A stretch of DNA of 64,000 nucleotides from Candidatus Cybelea septentrionalis (lineage in GTDB: Bacteria > Vulcanimicrobiota > Vulcanimicrobiia > Vulcanimicrobiales > Vulcanimicrobiaceae), in assembly GCA_003158175.1 (NCBI GenBank), contig PMHJ01000034.1:102776-166775 (forward strand), in the 5' to 3' direction. The notes under the pieces are model-generated. The model did no database searches. It was not told the DNA's origin and saw nothing but the letters and a program-made list of their open reading frames with translations. Of this stretch, positions 27,548 through 36,273 are shown in pieces (positions within the stretch are counted from its first letter, which is position 1; every line of letters begins with the position of its first letter). The position numbers and the translations under genes were made by a program.

Positions 27548-27792
27548 TCGTCGGCGCGATTGCGTTCGCTGCGGCCTTTGCCGCAGAGCGCCTGTATGCC
27601 AGCATGGAACCGGACCTCAAACGGTACGAAGCGATGCGAGAAATGTCCGGCCAGCCGCCGATCCTCAAGGAGCTCTGGTCGACGATTTTCGGAAGCGCGA
27701 TCGCCGAGCACGAGGCGACACGGAAGGCCGGCGGCATCCTGGCCGATTTAACGAAGGACGCGCTGCGTTACGCGCGGATCCGAAGCATGTGA
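27532..27792 (+). CDS. Small membrane protein of the hydrogenase operon
   Basis: 86 aa from an ATG at 27532 inside the 3' end of the protease gene; AAAGGAAAA lies upstream. Residues about 4-20 (LIVGAIAFAAAFAAERLY) are one transmembrane helix, and the rest is a charged cytosolic tail. I do not recognise a family with certainty. A single-pass protein here could tether the hydrogenase, which has no membrane anchor of its own in this operon. Confidence 0.6.
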   Translation: MDRGLIVGAIAFAAAFAAERLYASMEPDLKRYEAMREMSGQPPILKELWSTIFGSAIAEHEATRKAGGILADLTKDALRYARIRSM

Positions 27793-28328
27793 CCTCGTTC
27801 GTGACGGATGCCGCTTTGGAACGCTACGCGGTTTCGCCCTCGGACTCGTGGGCGACGTTTGAAGGCCGCTCGTCCCTGCATGGGTTGAAGGGGAAAGCCG
27901 TGGGCTTGAGCGGCTACGTCGAAGCAAACTGGAACGACGACGGAAGCCTCGCAACGACGTCGGCGCCGCGGATGCACCTCGATATTCCGGTCGCGAATCT
28001 GCGCTCGGGTAATGCGATGTTCGACCGCGAGACCTGGAAGCTGATCGACAGCAATCGGTTTCCGCGCATCGCAGCGGATCTGCGCGAGTTGCGGGCGGCA
28101 CTGGGGCCAAACCACTACGAGGCGAGCGGCGACGTAACGCTTGCGGGGCGCTCGCGCAAGTACGACGGCGAGCTGACGTTCGCGCACGACGAGGATAACG
28201 TCACGATCGACGGTGAGTTGCGCATCGATATCCGCGATTTCGGTTTGAAACCACCCAACCTCTTCATTATCAAAGTCGACCCCGTGGTGAAAGCGGTTCT
28301 GCACCTGGTGGCAAGGAAGACTGCGTGA
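27789..28328 (+). CDS. YceI-like domain protein, cytosolic copy 1
   Basis: 179 aa, GTG start overlapping the previous stop by 4 bp. The pattern is that of the YceI lipocalin fold: YAVSPSDSWATFEGRSSLHG, a middle SGNAMFDRETWKLIDSNRFP, and IDGELRIDIRDFGLKPP near the end. YceI proteins bind isoprenoid or quinone-type lipids and are usually periplasmic, but there is no signal peptide here. The next gene is a paralogue. In this context a quinone- or lipid-handling role close to the hydrogenase is conceivable. Confidence 0.75.
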   Translation: MTSFVTDAALERYAVSPSDSWATFEGRSSLHGLKGKAVGLSGYVEANWNDDGSLATTSAPRMHLDIPVANLRSGNAMFDRETWKLIDSNRFPRIAADLRELRAALGPNHYEASGDVTLAGRSRKYDGELTFAHDEDNVTIDGELRIDIRDFGLKPPNLFIIKVDPVVKAVLHLVARKTA

Positions 28329-28903
28329 CAGTTGTCGAGAGAAGGCTATTGGAACCCGAGCCATTGATGGTGCCACCTCACAAGGCAGTCAAGGAGCGCT
28401 TCGAAGTGGTGAGTGCCGACTCGTCCTTGACGTTTTATGCGGCCGCTCCGACTCAATCCGCCTACGGGAAAACAACCGAGCTAAGCGGCTTTTTCGAGTT
28501 GGCTTGGAACGCCGACGGTTCGGTTGCCGTGGAGCCCGCCGCGAACATGCACGTTGAGTTCAAGGTCGAGAGCCTGCGAACGGGCAACGAACTCCAAGAT
28601 CGCGAAATGTGGAAGCTCATCGACAGCAAGCGCTTCCCAAAAATTGCCGGAGATCTGCGCGCGCTAAGCGGCGGTGCGGTGCGCGGCCGCTACAGTGCCG
28701 CCGGGCAGATCACGCTGGCCGGCCTCGCGCGGCGGTACGAAGGCGAGTTCCGTCTCGACCGAGAGCCGCAGCGCATCGCGCTCGACGGGGAGGTCAAGAT
28801 CGACGTCCGCGATTTCGGACTGAAGCCGATAAAGCTATTGGTCCTCGGCGTCGCGCCCCTGGTGCGCGTGCGTCTCCACCTCGTCGCGATGAAGGCGGTG
28901 TAA
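28325..28903 (+). CDS. YceI-like domain protein, cytosolic copy 2
   Basis: 192 aa, GTG start overlapping the previous stop by 4 bp. It shares with its neighbour the blocks TGNELQDREMWKLIDSKRFP, GQITLAGLARRYEGEF and EVKIDVRDFGLKPIKLL, so the two arose by tandem duplication. The N-terminus has a 25-residue extension and no signal peptide. Retention of both copies inside the operon suggests distinct jobs or a heterodimer. Confidence 0.75.
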   Translation: MTVVERRLLEPEPLMVPPHKAVKERFEVVSADSSLTFYAAAPTQSAYGKTTELSGFFELAWNADGSVAVEPAANMHVEFKVESLRTGNELQDREMWKLIDSKRFPKIAGDLRALSGGAVRGRYSAAGQITLAGLARRYEGEFRLDREPQRIALDGEVKIDVRDFGLKPIKLLVLGVAPLVRVRLHLVAMKAV

Positions 28904-28905
28904 CC

Positions 28906-29184
28906 GTGTGCCTGGCGATTCCTGGTCAGATCGTCGAGATAGCGGAGAAGGAGCCCCTCGCGCGCGTCAACGTCGGCGGCGTCACGCGCAACGTCAATGT
29001 CGGGCTGCTCGACGATGGCGCGGTCGCGCCAGGCGACTGGATTTTGATCCACGTAGGCTTCGCACTGAGCAAGATCGACGAGGGGCAAGCGCACGACCAG
29101 CTTCGTATGCTGCGAGCGATGGGCGAGGACGGTCTGGCGATAGAGGAAGTGCGCGGCTACCGGTTTGCGGAGCCGTCGCAATGA
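28906..29184 (+). CDS. hypC: Hydrogenase assembly chaperone HypC/HupF
   Basis: 92 aa. The GTG at 28906 gives MCLAIPGQIVEI, placing the essential Cys at position 2 after Met removal. HypC carries the Fe(CN)2CO unit on HypCD and hands it to the large-subunit precursor. The length and the central VGGVTRNVNVGLL block fit the family. Its TGA overlaps the hypD ATG. Confidence 0.95.
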   Translation: MCLAIPGQIVEIAEKEPLARVNVGGVTRNVNVGLLDDGAVAPGDWILIHVGFALSKIDEGQAHDQLRMLRAMGEDGLAIEEVRGYRFAEPSQ

Positions 29185-30293
29185 AGTATGTCGATGAATT
29201 CAGAGACGCCGGCATCATTTCGGGCGTCGCTCGAGAGATAGCGCGAACCGCTAAGCCATCGCGCCTTTACCGCATCATGGAAGTCTGCGGCGGCCATACC
29301 CACTCGATCTACCGGCACGGCCTGCGCGACGTTTTGCCGGCGAATATCGAGCTGGTGCACGGTCCGGGCTGCCCGGTCTGTGTGCTTCCGACCGGACGCG
29401 TCGACGACGGCCTCGCGATCGCCGCGCGCGAGAACGTTATCCTAACCTGCTTCGGCGACATGATGCGAGTTCCGGGAACAAAGGGCACGCCGCTCGAGCT
29501 CAAGGCCAGAGGCGCGGATATTCGGATGGTTTATTCGCCCCTCGACGCGTTGCGCATCGCTGCGTCGAATCCCGAGAAGCACGTCTGTTTCTTTGCAATC
29601 GGTTTCGAGACGACGGCGCCTTCGACGGCGTTGACGATCTTGCGAGCGCAGGAGCTCGGAGTGAACAACTTCTCGGTCTTCTGCAATCACGTCACGATCG
29701 TCCCGGCAATGCGCGCCATCCTCGATTCACCCGACATGCGGATCGACGGGTTTGTCGGACCGGGGCACGTTTCGTCGATCACCGGTTGCCGCCCATATGA
29801 GTTCATCGCGCGCGACTACGGGAAGCCCGTCGTCGTTTCCGGATTCGAGCCTCTGGACATTCTCGAATCGATCCTGTTGATTTTGCGCCAACTTGATGCC
29901 GGAGAGGCTCGCGTCGAGAATCAATACAAGCGAATCGTTCCATGGGAAGGCAATCCGCCGGCGTTGATGGCACTGGCGCGGGTCTTCGAGTTGCGGCCCT
30001 ATTTCGAGTGGCGCGGCCTCGGCTTCATTTCGCAATCGGCCCTCAGTATCAAGCCGGACTTCGCCGGCTTCGACGCCGAAAAGCTTTTCAACGTTCCCGG
30101 CGTCCGCGTGACCGATCCGCGCGGCGCGCAATGCGGCGAGGTCCTCAAGGGCGTACTGAAGCCGCCGCAATGCAAACTCTTCGGAACCGAGTGTAACCCC
30201 GAGCATCCCGTCGGCGCGCTCATGGTCTCGAGCGAAGGCGCTTGCGCTGCCTACTATCGCTACGCCATGCACGCCTCCGCCGTCGAGGCATAA
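29181..30293 (+). CDS. hypD: Hydrogenase formation protein HypD
   Basis: 370 aa. An iron-sulfur protein that, with HypC, is the scaffold on which CN and CO are attached to iron. Seen: MEVCGGHTHSIYRHG, HGPGCPVCVLP, the FETTAP segment, and the C-terminal cluster cysteines (GAQCGEVLKG, PPQCKLFGTECNPEHPVG). The ATG is at 29181; ATGA overlaps the hypC stop. Confidence 0.96.
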   Translation: MKYVDEFRDAGIISGVAREIARTAKPSRLYRIMEVCGGHTHSIYRHGLRDVLPANIELVHGPGCPVCVLPTGRVDDGLAIAARENVILTCFGDMMRVPGTKGTPLELKARGADIRMVYSPLDALRIAASNPEKHVCFFAIGFETTAPSTALTILRAQELGVNNFSVFCNHVTIVPAMRAILDSPDMRIDGFVGPGHVSSITGCRPYEFIARDYGKPVVVSGFEPLDILESILLILRQLDAGEARVENQYKRIVPWEGNPPALMALARVFELRPYFEWRGLGFISQSALSIKPDFAGFDAEKLFNVPGVRVTDPRGAQCGEVLKGVLKPPQCKLFGTECNPEHPVGALMVSSEGACAAYYRYAMHASAVEA

Positions 30294-30295
30294 CC

Positions 30296-31345
30296 GTGAC
30301 CGTCCTTCAACCGGTGCGCAAGACGCCGCATTTTGCCGACACTCAGATCGAGATGGCCCACGGTGCGGGCGGCATCGCGTCAAGGCGTTTGGTCGAGGGA
30401 CTGATCGGATCGTATCTCTCGAATCCCATCCTGCAAACGTTCGCCGACGCCGCGACGATTTCGGTTAACGGAAGCAACGTCGCAACGACGGCCGATGGTT
30501 TCGTGGTCAAGCCGCTGCGCTTTCCCGGCGGTTCGATCGGCGAGCTCGCGGTCAACGGAACCTTGAACGATCTGGCGGTTTCGGCGGCAAAGCCGATCGC
30601 TTTGATGGCGACGCTAATTCTTGAGGCCGGATTGCCGACGAGCACGCTCGAGAGTGAGGTCGAAGCGATGGCGATCGCGGCGCGCAAGGCCGGTGTCTGT
30701 ATCGTCGGGGGGGATACGAAGGTAGTCGAGCACGGAAAAGCCGACGGGATGTACGTCTCCACCTTCGGGATCGGCTTGGTCGATGGTCGCGTCAGGATCG
30801 ACGCGGCATCGATTCAGCCCGGCGATCGGATTCTGCTCTCCGGACCGATCGGCGCCCATGGAATTACGATCCTGCTCGCGCGTGGCGAGCTCGATCTGCA
30901 AGCCGACCTCGTCTCGGACACGCGACCGGTCTGGCCTTTTGTCAGCGCGCTGATGGATCGGTGTGCATCGGGCGTGCGGTGGATGCGCGACCCAACGCGC
31001 GGCGGCGTGGCGACCTCGCTCAACGAACTCGTGCGCGGCACTGCATACGGCGTCGCACTCTACGAAGATTGCGTCCCGATGCACGACGCGGTGCGGGGCG
31101 CGTGCGAACTGCTCGGACTCGACCCGCTGCATATCGCCAACGAAGGACAGTTTTTAGCCGTGGTTGCTGCGGAGCACGCCGACGCGGCACTCGCCGCCGT
31201 GCGCGGCGTCGCGGGCGGTGAGGAGGCGATCCTGATCGGCGAAGTGCGGGCCGAGCCGAAACAGCGCGTCATCGGAATTAACGGCTACGGGGGCACCAGA
31301 GTGATCGACATGCTGGTCGGCGATCCGCTCCCGCGCATATGTTGA
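30296..31345 (+). CDS. hypE: Carbamoyl dehydratase HypE
   Basis: 349 aa from a GTG at 30296. It is an AIR-synthase-like ATPase that dehydrates the carbamoyl group on its C-terminal cysteine to thiocyanate, the source of the CN ligands. The start MAHGAGGIASRRLV, VVGGDTKVVEHGK-type ATP site and RDPTRGGVATSLNEL are present, and the protein ends in PRIC, so the reactive Cys is the last residue as required. The stop overlaps the next start by 7 bp. Confidence 0.96.
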   Translation: MTVLQPVRKTPHFADTQIEMAHGAGGIASRRLVEGLIGSYLSNPILQTFADAATISVNGSNVATTADGFVVKPLRFPGGSIGELAVNGTLNDLAVSAAKPIALMATLILEAGLPTSTLESEVEAMAIAARKAGVCIVGGDTKVVEHGKADGMYVSTFGIGLVDGRVRIDAASIQPGDRILLSGPIGAHGITILLARGELDLQADLVSDTRPVWPFVSALMDRCASGVRWMRDPTRGGVATSLNELVRGTAYGVALYEDCVPMHDAVRGACELLGLDPLHIANEGQFLAVVAAEHADAALAAVRGVAGGEEAILIGEVRAEPKQRVIGINGYGGTRVIDMLVGDPLPRIC

Positions 31346-32529
31346 ACGCCACGTGCAGCGTCACAGAACTGGCGGTTCGAATTGCGGCGGCGATTTGCAG
31401 TCGCACGCCGGTCGCGCAGCGCTTCTTCGATTCGCACGCCGAAGACATCGCGCGCGCGGCGCGGGCGGTTGCCGAACGCTTGAGCGCGGGGGGCAGCATC
31501 TATGCATTCGGACGGGGCGCCTATGCGACCGACGCCGCGCATGTGGCCGTCGAGTTCGTGCACCCCGTGCTCGTCGGCAAGCCCGCACTGCCTGCTTCCG
31601 ACGTGAGTCTTTCCTTTGAAACGTCGCTGCCCGTCATTGTGGGGGCGCGCGACGTCGTTGTTGGATTCGGGCCTCCGCAGGGCGATCCCGACGTCGATCG
31701 CGCGCTGGCGGGCGCCCGTGCCGCCGGTGCGTACACGATTGCGCTCGGAGGAGCCGATGGGGACTTTTCCGTGCGCGCCGCGAGCGACGACGAGCACGTG
31801 CATCAGGAGATCGTCGAAATTACCGGTCACATGCTCTACGAGAGCGTGCACGTGTTCTTGGAGCACCGCCACCGCGAGAGCGACGCCGGGGCGTCTGCGT
31901 TCCTCTATCCGTTTCTGGGCGGCGAGCAGCCGTCGCGGGAAGACCTGATCGCGAGCGTTGTAGCCTCGATCGCACAGAAGGCAGCCGATGCGCAAGTCCT
32001 TCGCGAGCGTGTAGCCTCCGAAGAGGCGGCGGTCATCGCCAACGCCGTTGCGGCCATCGTGGAAGAGTTACGCGCCGGCGGCCGGCTGTTGCTCTTCGGC
32101 AATGGCGGCTCGGCGACCGACGCCACCGATTGGGCGCTGGATTGCGTGTCGCCGCCTGCGGGTTTGGCTGCGGTTCCGGCGCTCTCGCTCGCGGCCGAGC
32201 CGGCGACGATCACGGCTATTGCCAACGACGTGGGCCGCGAGTTCATCTTTCTGCGCCAGCTGATCGCACACGTTCGCGAAAGGGATGTTGTTATTGCCCT
32301 GTCGACCAGCGGCGGTTCGCTCAATGTCATCGCGGCGCTGGAAGAGGCGCGCAAGCGCGGAAACCTTACGATCGCACTTCTGGGATACGACGGCGGCGAG
32401 ATTTTCCGGCGACGTCTTGCCGATCATGCGATCGTCGTGCGCTCCGACTACATTCCCCGCGTCCAAGAGGCACAAGCCACGATCTATCACTCGATGCGGC
32501 GCGCGATCGGATGGCTTGCCGATGCGTGA
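31339..32529 (+). CDS. Double SIS-domain protein of the hydrogenase operon
   Basis: 396 aa with two sugar-isomerase (SIS) domains, about 1-190 and 200-396. Each has the phosphosugar-binding form of the fold: FGRGAYATDAAHVAVEFVHP in the first, FGNGGSATDATDWALDC and LSTSGGSLNVIAALEEA in the second; the second resembles GmhA/DiaA proteins. The first domain lacks a clear STSG loop. SIS proteins recur in actinobacterial-type hydrogenase operons with no known role. It may bind a phosphosugar or act only as a scaffold. Confidence 0.75.
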   Translation: MLNATCSVTELAVRIAAAICSRTPVAQRFFDSHAEDIARAARAVAERLSAGGSIYAFGRGAYATDAAHVAVEFVHPVLVGKPALPASDVSLSFETSLPVIVGARDVVVGFGPPQGDPDVDRALAGARAAGAYTIALGGADGDFSVRAASDDEHVHQEIVEITGHMLYESVHVFLEHRHRESDAGASAFLYPFLGGEQPSREDLIASVVASIAQKAADAQVLRERVASEEAAVIANAVAAIVEELRAGGRLLLFGNGGSATDATDWALDCVSPPAGLAAVPALSLAAEPATITAIANDVGREFIFLRQLIAHVRERDVVIALSTSGGSLNVIAALEEARKRGNLTIALLGYDGGEIFRRRLADHAIVVRSDYIPRVQEAQATIYHSMRRAIGWLADA

Positions 32530-32752
32530 ACTCTTTGCGACGAAAACGTGTCCGTACTGCAGCCAGATGCGCGAGCAGCTCGGATGGGACGCACTCGACT
32601 TCGTCGAGTACGACGTCGAGATCGATGGGGCAGCGCGGGTGCGGTTACAGGAGCTGGTCGGCGCCAATCCGATGGTTCCCGTACTGGTAGAGGAGGGACG
32701 CGTCAGCCAAGTCGGCGTCGCCGGACGCGGCTGCTATGTCGGTAACGGATAA
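32522..32752 (+). CDS. Glutaredoxin-like protein
   Basis: 76 aa. The CPYC active site (ATKTCPYCSQMREQLG), the cis-Pro loop (NPMVPVLVEEG) and the final GxG region give a minimal glutaredoxin/thioredoxin fold. The ATG at 32522 overlaps the SIS stop by 8 bp, and its own end overlaps hypF by 17 bp. It may reduce cysteines of HypD, HypE or the hydrogenase precursor during assembly; this is inferred from position only. Confidence 0.8.
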   Translation: MRELFATKTCPYCSQMREQLGWDALDFVEYDVEIDGAARVRLQELVGANPMVPVLVEEGRVSQVGVAGRGCYVGNG

Positions 32753-34988
32753 GGCCACCGCGCGCCACGCGGTCCGCCTCCATATCACCGGCGTCGTTCA
32801 GGGTGTCGGTTTTCGGCCGTTCGTCTATCGCGTAGCGCAGCGTCATGGCGTAGCCGGCTGGGTCCTCAACGCACAAGATGGAGTTCACGTCCTCGCCGAG
32901 GCGAGCGACGATGCAATCGCGCGTTTCGTCGACGAGGTCCGGCAGAGTCCCCCACCCGCGGCGCGCGTCGCGACGTTCGACGTCACGCCGGCCGCGATCG
33001 CGGGTTTGGTTGCATTTGAGATTCGCGAAAGCGCCGCTGCCGGAGCGCCGACCGTGCGCATCTCACCGGATCTGGCGCTCTGTGCCGACTGTCTGCGCGA
33101 GCTTTTCGACCCTTCCGACCGCCGCTTCAAATATCCGTACATCAACTGCACGAATTGCGGCCCGCGATACAGCATCGTGTATGGCTTGCCATACGATCGG
33201 CCGCGTACCGCCATGCGCGACTGGCCGCTCTGCGAGCATTGCAGCCGCGAATACGCCGACCCGGCCGACCGGCGCTTTCACGCCCAGCCGGTGGCCTGCT
33301 CGGCGTGCGGCCCCACGATGCGTTTGCTTGCCGGCGATGACGTCGTCACCGGCACGGGCGCGATCGAAGGAGCTGCCGCACTGCTCGCGCGTGGCGCAAT
33401 CGTCGCCGTAAAAGGAATCGGCGGCTACCATCTTGCCTGCGACGCCGCGAATGCCGGCTCCGTCGCCGCCATGCGCGAACGAAAGTATCGCAAAGAACGG
33501 CCCTTCGCTCTCATGGCCCGCAATCTCGAGGTCGCGCGAACGCTCGTCCAACTCGACGGTAACGCGGAGTCCGCGTTGACGTCGATCGAACGGCCGATCG
33601 TCGTTGCGCCCGCGAGACGCCCCTTCGAAGGTGTCGCGCCGGAAAACTCCGATCTGGGCGTCATGCTTGCGTACACCCCGGTGCACCATCTCTTGTTCGC
33701 AGCCGGTGCGCCTGACGTGCTCGTGATGACGAGCGCGAATCGCTCGAGCGAGCCGATCGCGTACGACGATCGAGAGGCGCTCTCTTCGCTCGCTGGAATT
33801 GCCGACGCATTTCTGGTCGGCGAGCGGCCAATCGCGCGGCGCATCGACGACTCCGTCGTCCGCGTCGTAGGCGATGCCCGCGTCGTGCTTCGCCGCGCGC
33901 GCGGCTTGGCTCCCGAGGCCGTCGGCACGTTCCCTACGACGACGCCGATTCTCGCGCTCGGCGGCGACTTGAAGAATGCGTTGACGTTGGTTGTCGGCGG
34001 CCAGGCATTTGCGAGCCAGCACATCGGCGACCTCGACCACCTTTCGGCCCGCGACGCTTTTGTTGCCACGGTCGGCGACCTTTGCGCCATGTATGAAGTC
34101 AAGCCCGAGCAGCTGACGGTCGTGCACGACCTGCATCCCGGATATCGCAGCACCGAGTTTGCGCGGTCGCTTCCAGGACGGCGGATCGGCGTGCAACACC
34201 ACCGGGCTCACATCGCGAGCGTGCTGGCCGAGCGCGATGCTTGGGAGACGCGGGTGGTGGGCTTTGCATTCGATGGTACCGGATATGGCGACGATGGCTC
34301 GATCTGGGGAGGCGAGGTCTTTATCGGTTCGCTGGCCGGCGGTCTCGCTCGAGTCGGGCACCTGCGCCCGGCGCCTTTGCCTGGCGGCGACGCGGCGGCA
34401 CGCTTTCCGGTTCAGGCGGCGGCGGGCTTTCTCTACGACCTCGACGACGGCATCGATTTCGAGCGGCCGCCATTCTCTTTTCCCAAGCGGTACGCAGATG
34501 CCCGCGCGCTCGTAAAACACCGCGTGCGAACGTTCGAGACCACGTCGATGGGGCGTCTCTTCGATACGGTCGCGGCGCTCACTGGGTTCACCCGCGAGCA
34601 GAGCTTCGAAGGACAAGCCGCGATGTGGCTCGAGCATCTGGCTCGGTCGAGCGGCTCCGTCGCGCCTTACGTGCTTCCCTACGAGCGAGACCAGTTCGAC
34701 TTTCGACCGATGCTCGCGTCGGTTCTCGCCGATCGCCGCGTCGGCCGCGCTCCGTGCGAGATCGCACGCGCGTTTCACTTTGCCGTTGCCAACGCCGTAG
34801 CGGCAGTGGCGGACGCATATAACGCGGACCGCATCGTCGTCTCGGGCGGAGTCTTCCAGAACGCTCTGCTCGTCGACACCCTCGTCGCAATGTTGGGTCC
34901 CCGGATGTGGTTTAATGTGAAGGTTCCGCCAAACGACGGAGGTTTGAGTCTCGGGCAAGCGGCGTGTGCGCTCGCGGAGCTCAAATAA
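32736..34988 (+). CDS. hypF: Carbamoyltransferase HypF
   Basis: 750 aa, full length. It makes carbamoyl-adenylate from carbamoyl phosphate and ATP and passes the carbamoyl group to the HypE cysteine. Domains in order: acylphosphatase-like (about 8-95, GVVQGVGFRPFVYRVA), two zinc fingers (CADC...CTNC and CEHC...CSAC, about 110-190), YrdC-like (KGIGGYHLACDA, about 200-390), and Kae1-like (HHRAHIASVLAE, FDGTGYGDDG, VSGGVFQNALL). It is the last gene of the hydrogenase run. Confidence 0.96.
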   Translation: MSVTDKATARHAVRLHITGVVQGVGFRPFVYRVAQRHGVAGWVLNAQDGVHVLAEASDDAIARFVDEVRQSPPPAARVATFDVTPAAIAGLVAFEIRESAAAGAPTVRISPDLALCADCLRELFDPSDRRFKYPYINCTNCGPRYSIVYGLPYDRPRTAMRDWPLCEHCSREYADPADRRFHAQPVACSACGPTMRLLAGDDVVTGTGAIEGAAALLARGAIVAVKGIGGYHLACDAANAGSVAAMRERKYRKERPFALMARNLEVARTLVQLDGNAESALTSIERPIVVAPARRPFEGVAPENSDLGVMLAYTPVHHLLFAAGAPDVLVMTSANRSSEPIAYDDREALSSLAGIADAFLVGERPIARRIDDSVVRVVGDARVVLRRARGLAPEAVGTFPTTTPILALGGDLKNALTLVVGGQAFASQHIGDLDHLSARDAFVATVGDLCAMYEVKPEQLTVVHDLHPGYRSTEFARSLPGRRIGVQHHRAHIASVLAERDAWETRVVGFAFDGTGYGDDGSIWGGEVFIGSLAGGLARVGHLRPAPLPGGDAAARFPVQAAAGFLYDLDDGIDFERPPFSFPKRYADARALVKHRVRTFETTSMGRLFDTVAALTGFTREQSFEGQAAMWLEHLARSSGSVAPYVLPYERDQFDFRPMLASVLADRRVGRAPCEIARAFHFAVANAVAAVADAYNADRIVVSGGVFQNALLVDTLVAMLGPRMWFNVKVPPNDGGLSLGQAACALAELK

Positions 34989-35026
34989 GGAAGGCTTCGG
35001 TACGTGCGCGACCGTAGTGCGCGTCC

Positions 35027-35998
35027 GTGGAGAAAACACCGCCCCCCGTTACGCCGATACGCATCGATGCTATCGAGGCTGCGCGGAAAAGGATCGCCGA
35101 AACCATCGTGCGGACGCCCCTGATAAAACTCCAAACCGGTGAGCGCGGCCCCGAGATTTACCTAAAACTCGAGAATTTGCAACCCATCAACTCGTTCAAA
35201 TTGCGTGGAGCTGCTAATGCGGTCGCCTGTCTCGAGGCCGCGCAACGTGCGGCCGGCGTTTGGACGATCAGCGCCGGCAATGCGGGGCAAGGCGTCGCGT
35301 ACGCCGCGCGCAAAGCCGGTGTGCCGTGTACGGTCGTAACGATTGAAACGGCGCCCGAAACAAAGGTCGAGCGGATGCGGGCGCTTGGCGCGCATCTGGT
35401 GACCGCCTCGTTCGACGCATGTTGGGAAGCGATGGAGCGGCGCACCTTTCCAGGTGTCGAAGGCACGTTCGTTCACCCGTTCGACGACGACGATTTCATC
35501 GCCGGGAACGCAACGATGGGATTAGAGATATTCGAGGACCTTCCGGAGGTTAGGACCGTTATCGCCGCGATCGGCGGAGGCGGGCTCGTTACGGGCGTTG
35601 CCTCGGGCGTGCGGGCACGCAAGCCTCACGTTCGCGTTTTCGGTGCGGAGCCCGAGACTGCCGCGCCGGGGGCAGTATCCTTTTCGACCGGCAAGGCGTC
35701 GCCGTTTCCGCAATGGCAAGCGACGTTCGTCGATGGTGCAGGGGGAAAGAGCGTTTTCCCACGGATGTGGGAACGAATGCGGCCGATAGTCGACGGATCG
35801 ATCGTCGTTACGCTGGAGGAAACCAAACGCGCAATGCGGCTGCTCGCGGAGAAGGCGCGCGTCATCGCCGAAGGCGCGGGGGCACTCTCCGTTGCTGCTG
35901 CGCTGCGCTGTTCGGAGGATGCTGGTCCCGTGGTTGCCGTCGTGTCGGGCGGCAATATCGAGCTGGCGAAGTTTTGCGAGCTGATCGGCGCGCTATAG
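35027..35998 (+). CDS. PLP-dependent threonine/serine dehydratase family protein
   Basis: 323 aa, GTG start. Fold-type II PLP enzyme: the Schiff-base Lys is in NSFKLRGAANAV, the substrate loop in ISAGNAGQGVAYAA, and the phosphate-binding loop in AIGGGGLVTGVASG. There is no C-terminal ACT regulatory domain, so it resembles catabolic or short threonine/serine dehydratases or racemases. Deamination of threonine to 2-oxobutanoate is the most likely reaction. It starts 38 bp after hypF and may be cotranscribed, but it has no obvious link to hydrogenase. Confidence 0.85.
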   Translation: MEKTPPPVTPIRIDAIEAARKRIAETIVRTPLIKLQTGERGPEIYLKLENLQPINSFKLRGAANAVACLEAAQRAAGVWTISAGNAGQGVAYAARKAGVPCTVVTIETAPETKVERMRALGAHLVTASFDACWEAMERRTFPGVEGTFVHPFDDDDFIAGNATMGLEIFEDLPEVRTVIAAIGGGGLVTGVASGVRARKPHVRVFGAEPETAAPGAVSFSTGKASPFPQWQATFVDGAGGKSVFPRMWERMRPIVDGSIVVTLEETKRAMRLLAEKARVIAEGAGALSVAAALRCSEDAGPVVAVVSGGNIELAKFCELIGAL

Positions 35999-36253
35999 CG
36001 CGGCTGGCCGGCGTTCCTGTGAAAGGTCGGATGCAACGTGGCGATACAACGCCCGCGTGGCACCGGCGAGCAGCTGGGCAACGCGGAACAAACCATCACC
36101 TGAAATCGTGATCGCTTGCCACTCGACGCCCTGGTGGCGATGCACCAACGCATACGTGTCGTTCCCAACGTCGTATATTGCGAATTCATTGGACTCAGCG
36201 AGAAGCCGGTCCGGTGAGAGGCTGTCTGGGTCGATCGCTGCAACGAGTTTCAT
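35993..36253 (-). CDS. Small hypothetical protein
   Basis: 86 aa with an even, protein-like composition and no recognised family. The centre, EFAIYDVGNDTYALVHRHQG, has alternating hydrophobics suggesting a small beta sheet. No strong ribosome binding site is seen. Its 3' end overlaps the convergent dehydratase by 6 bp. It could be a real small gene or a chance frame. Confidence 0.45.
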   Translation of the reverse strand: MKLVAAIDPDSLSPDRLLAESNEFAIYDVGNDTYALVHRHQGVEWQAITISGDGLFRVAQLLAGATRALYRHVASDLSQERRPAAL

Positions 36254-36273
36254 CTGCGTTTTGCCGCTAGGCG

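Noticed and set aside
33063-35039. 658-codon antisense open frame across hypF
   Set aside because: High-GC shadow of a fully supported gene; translation is Arg/Ala/Asp-rich with no family features.
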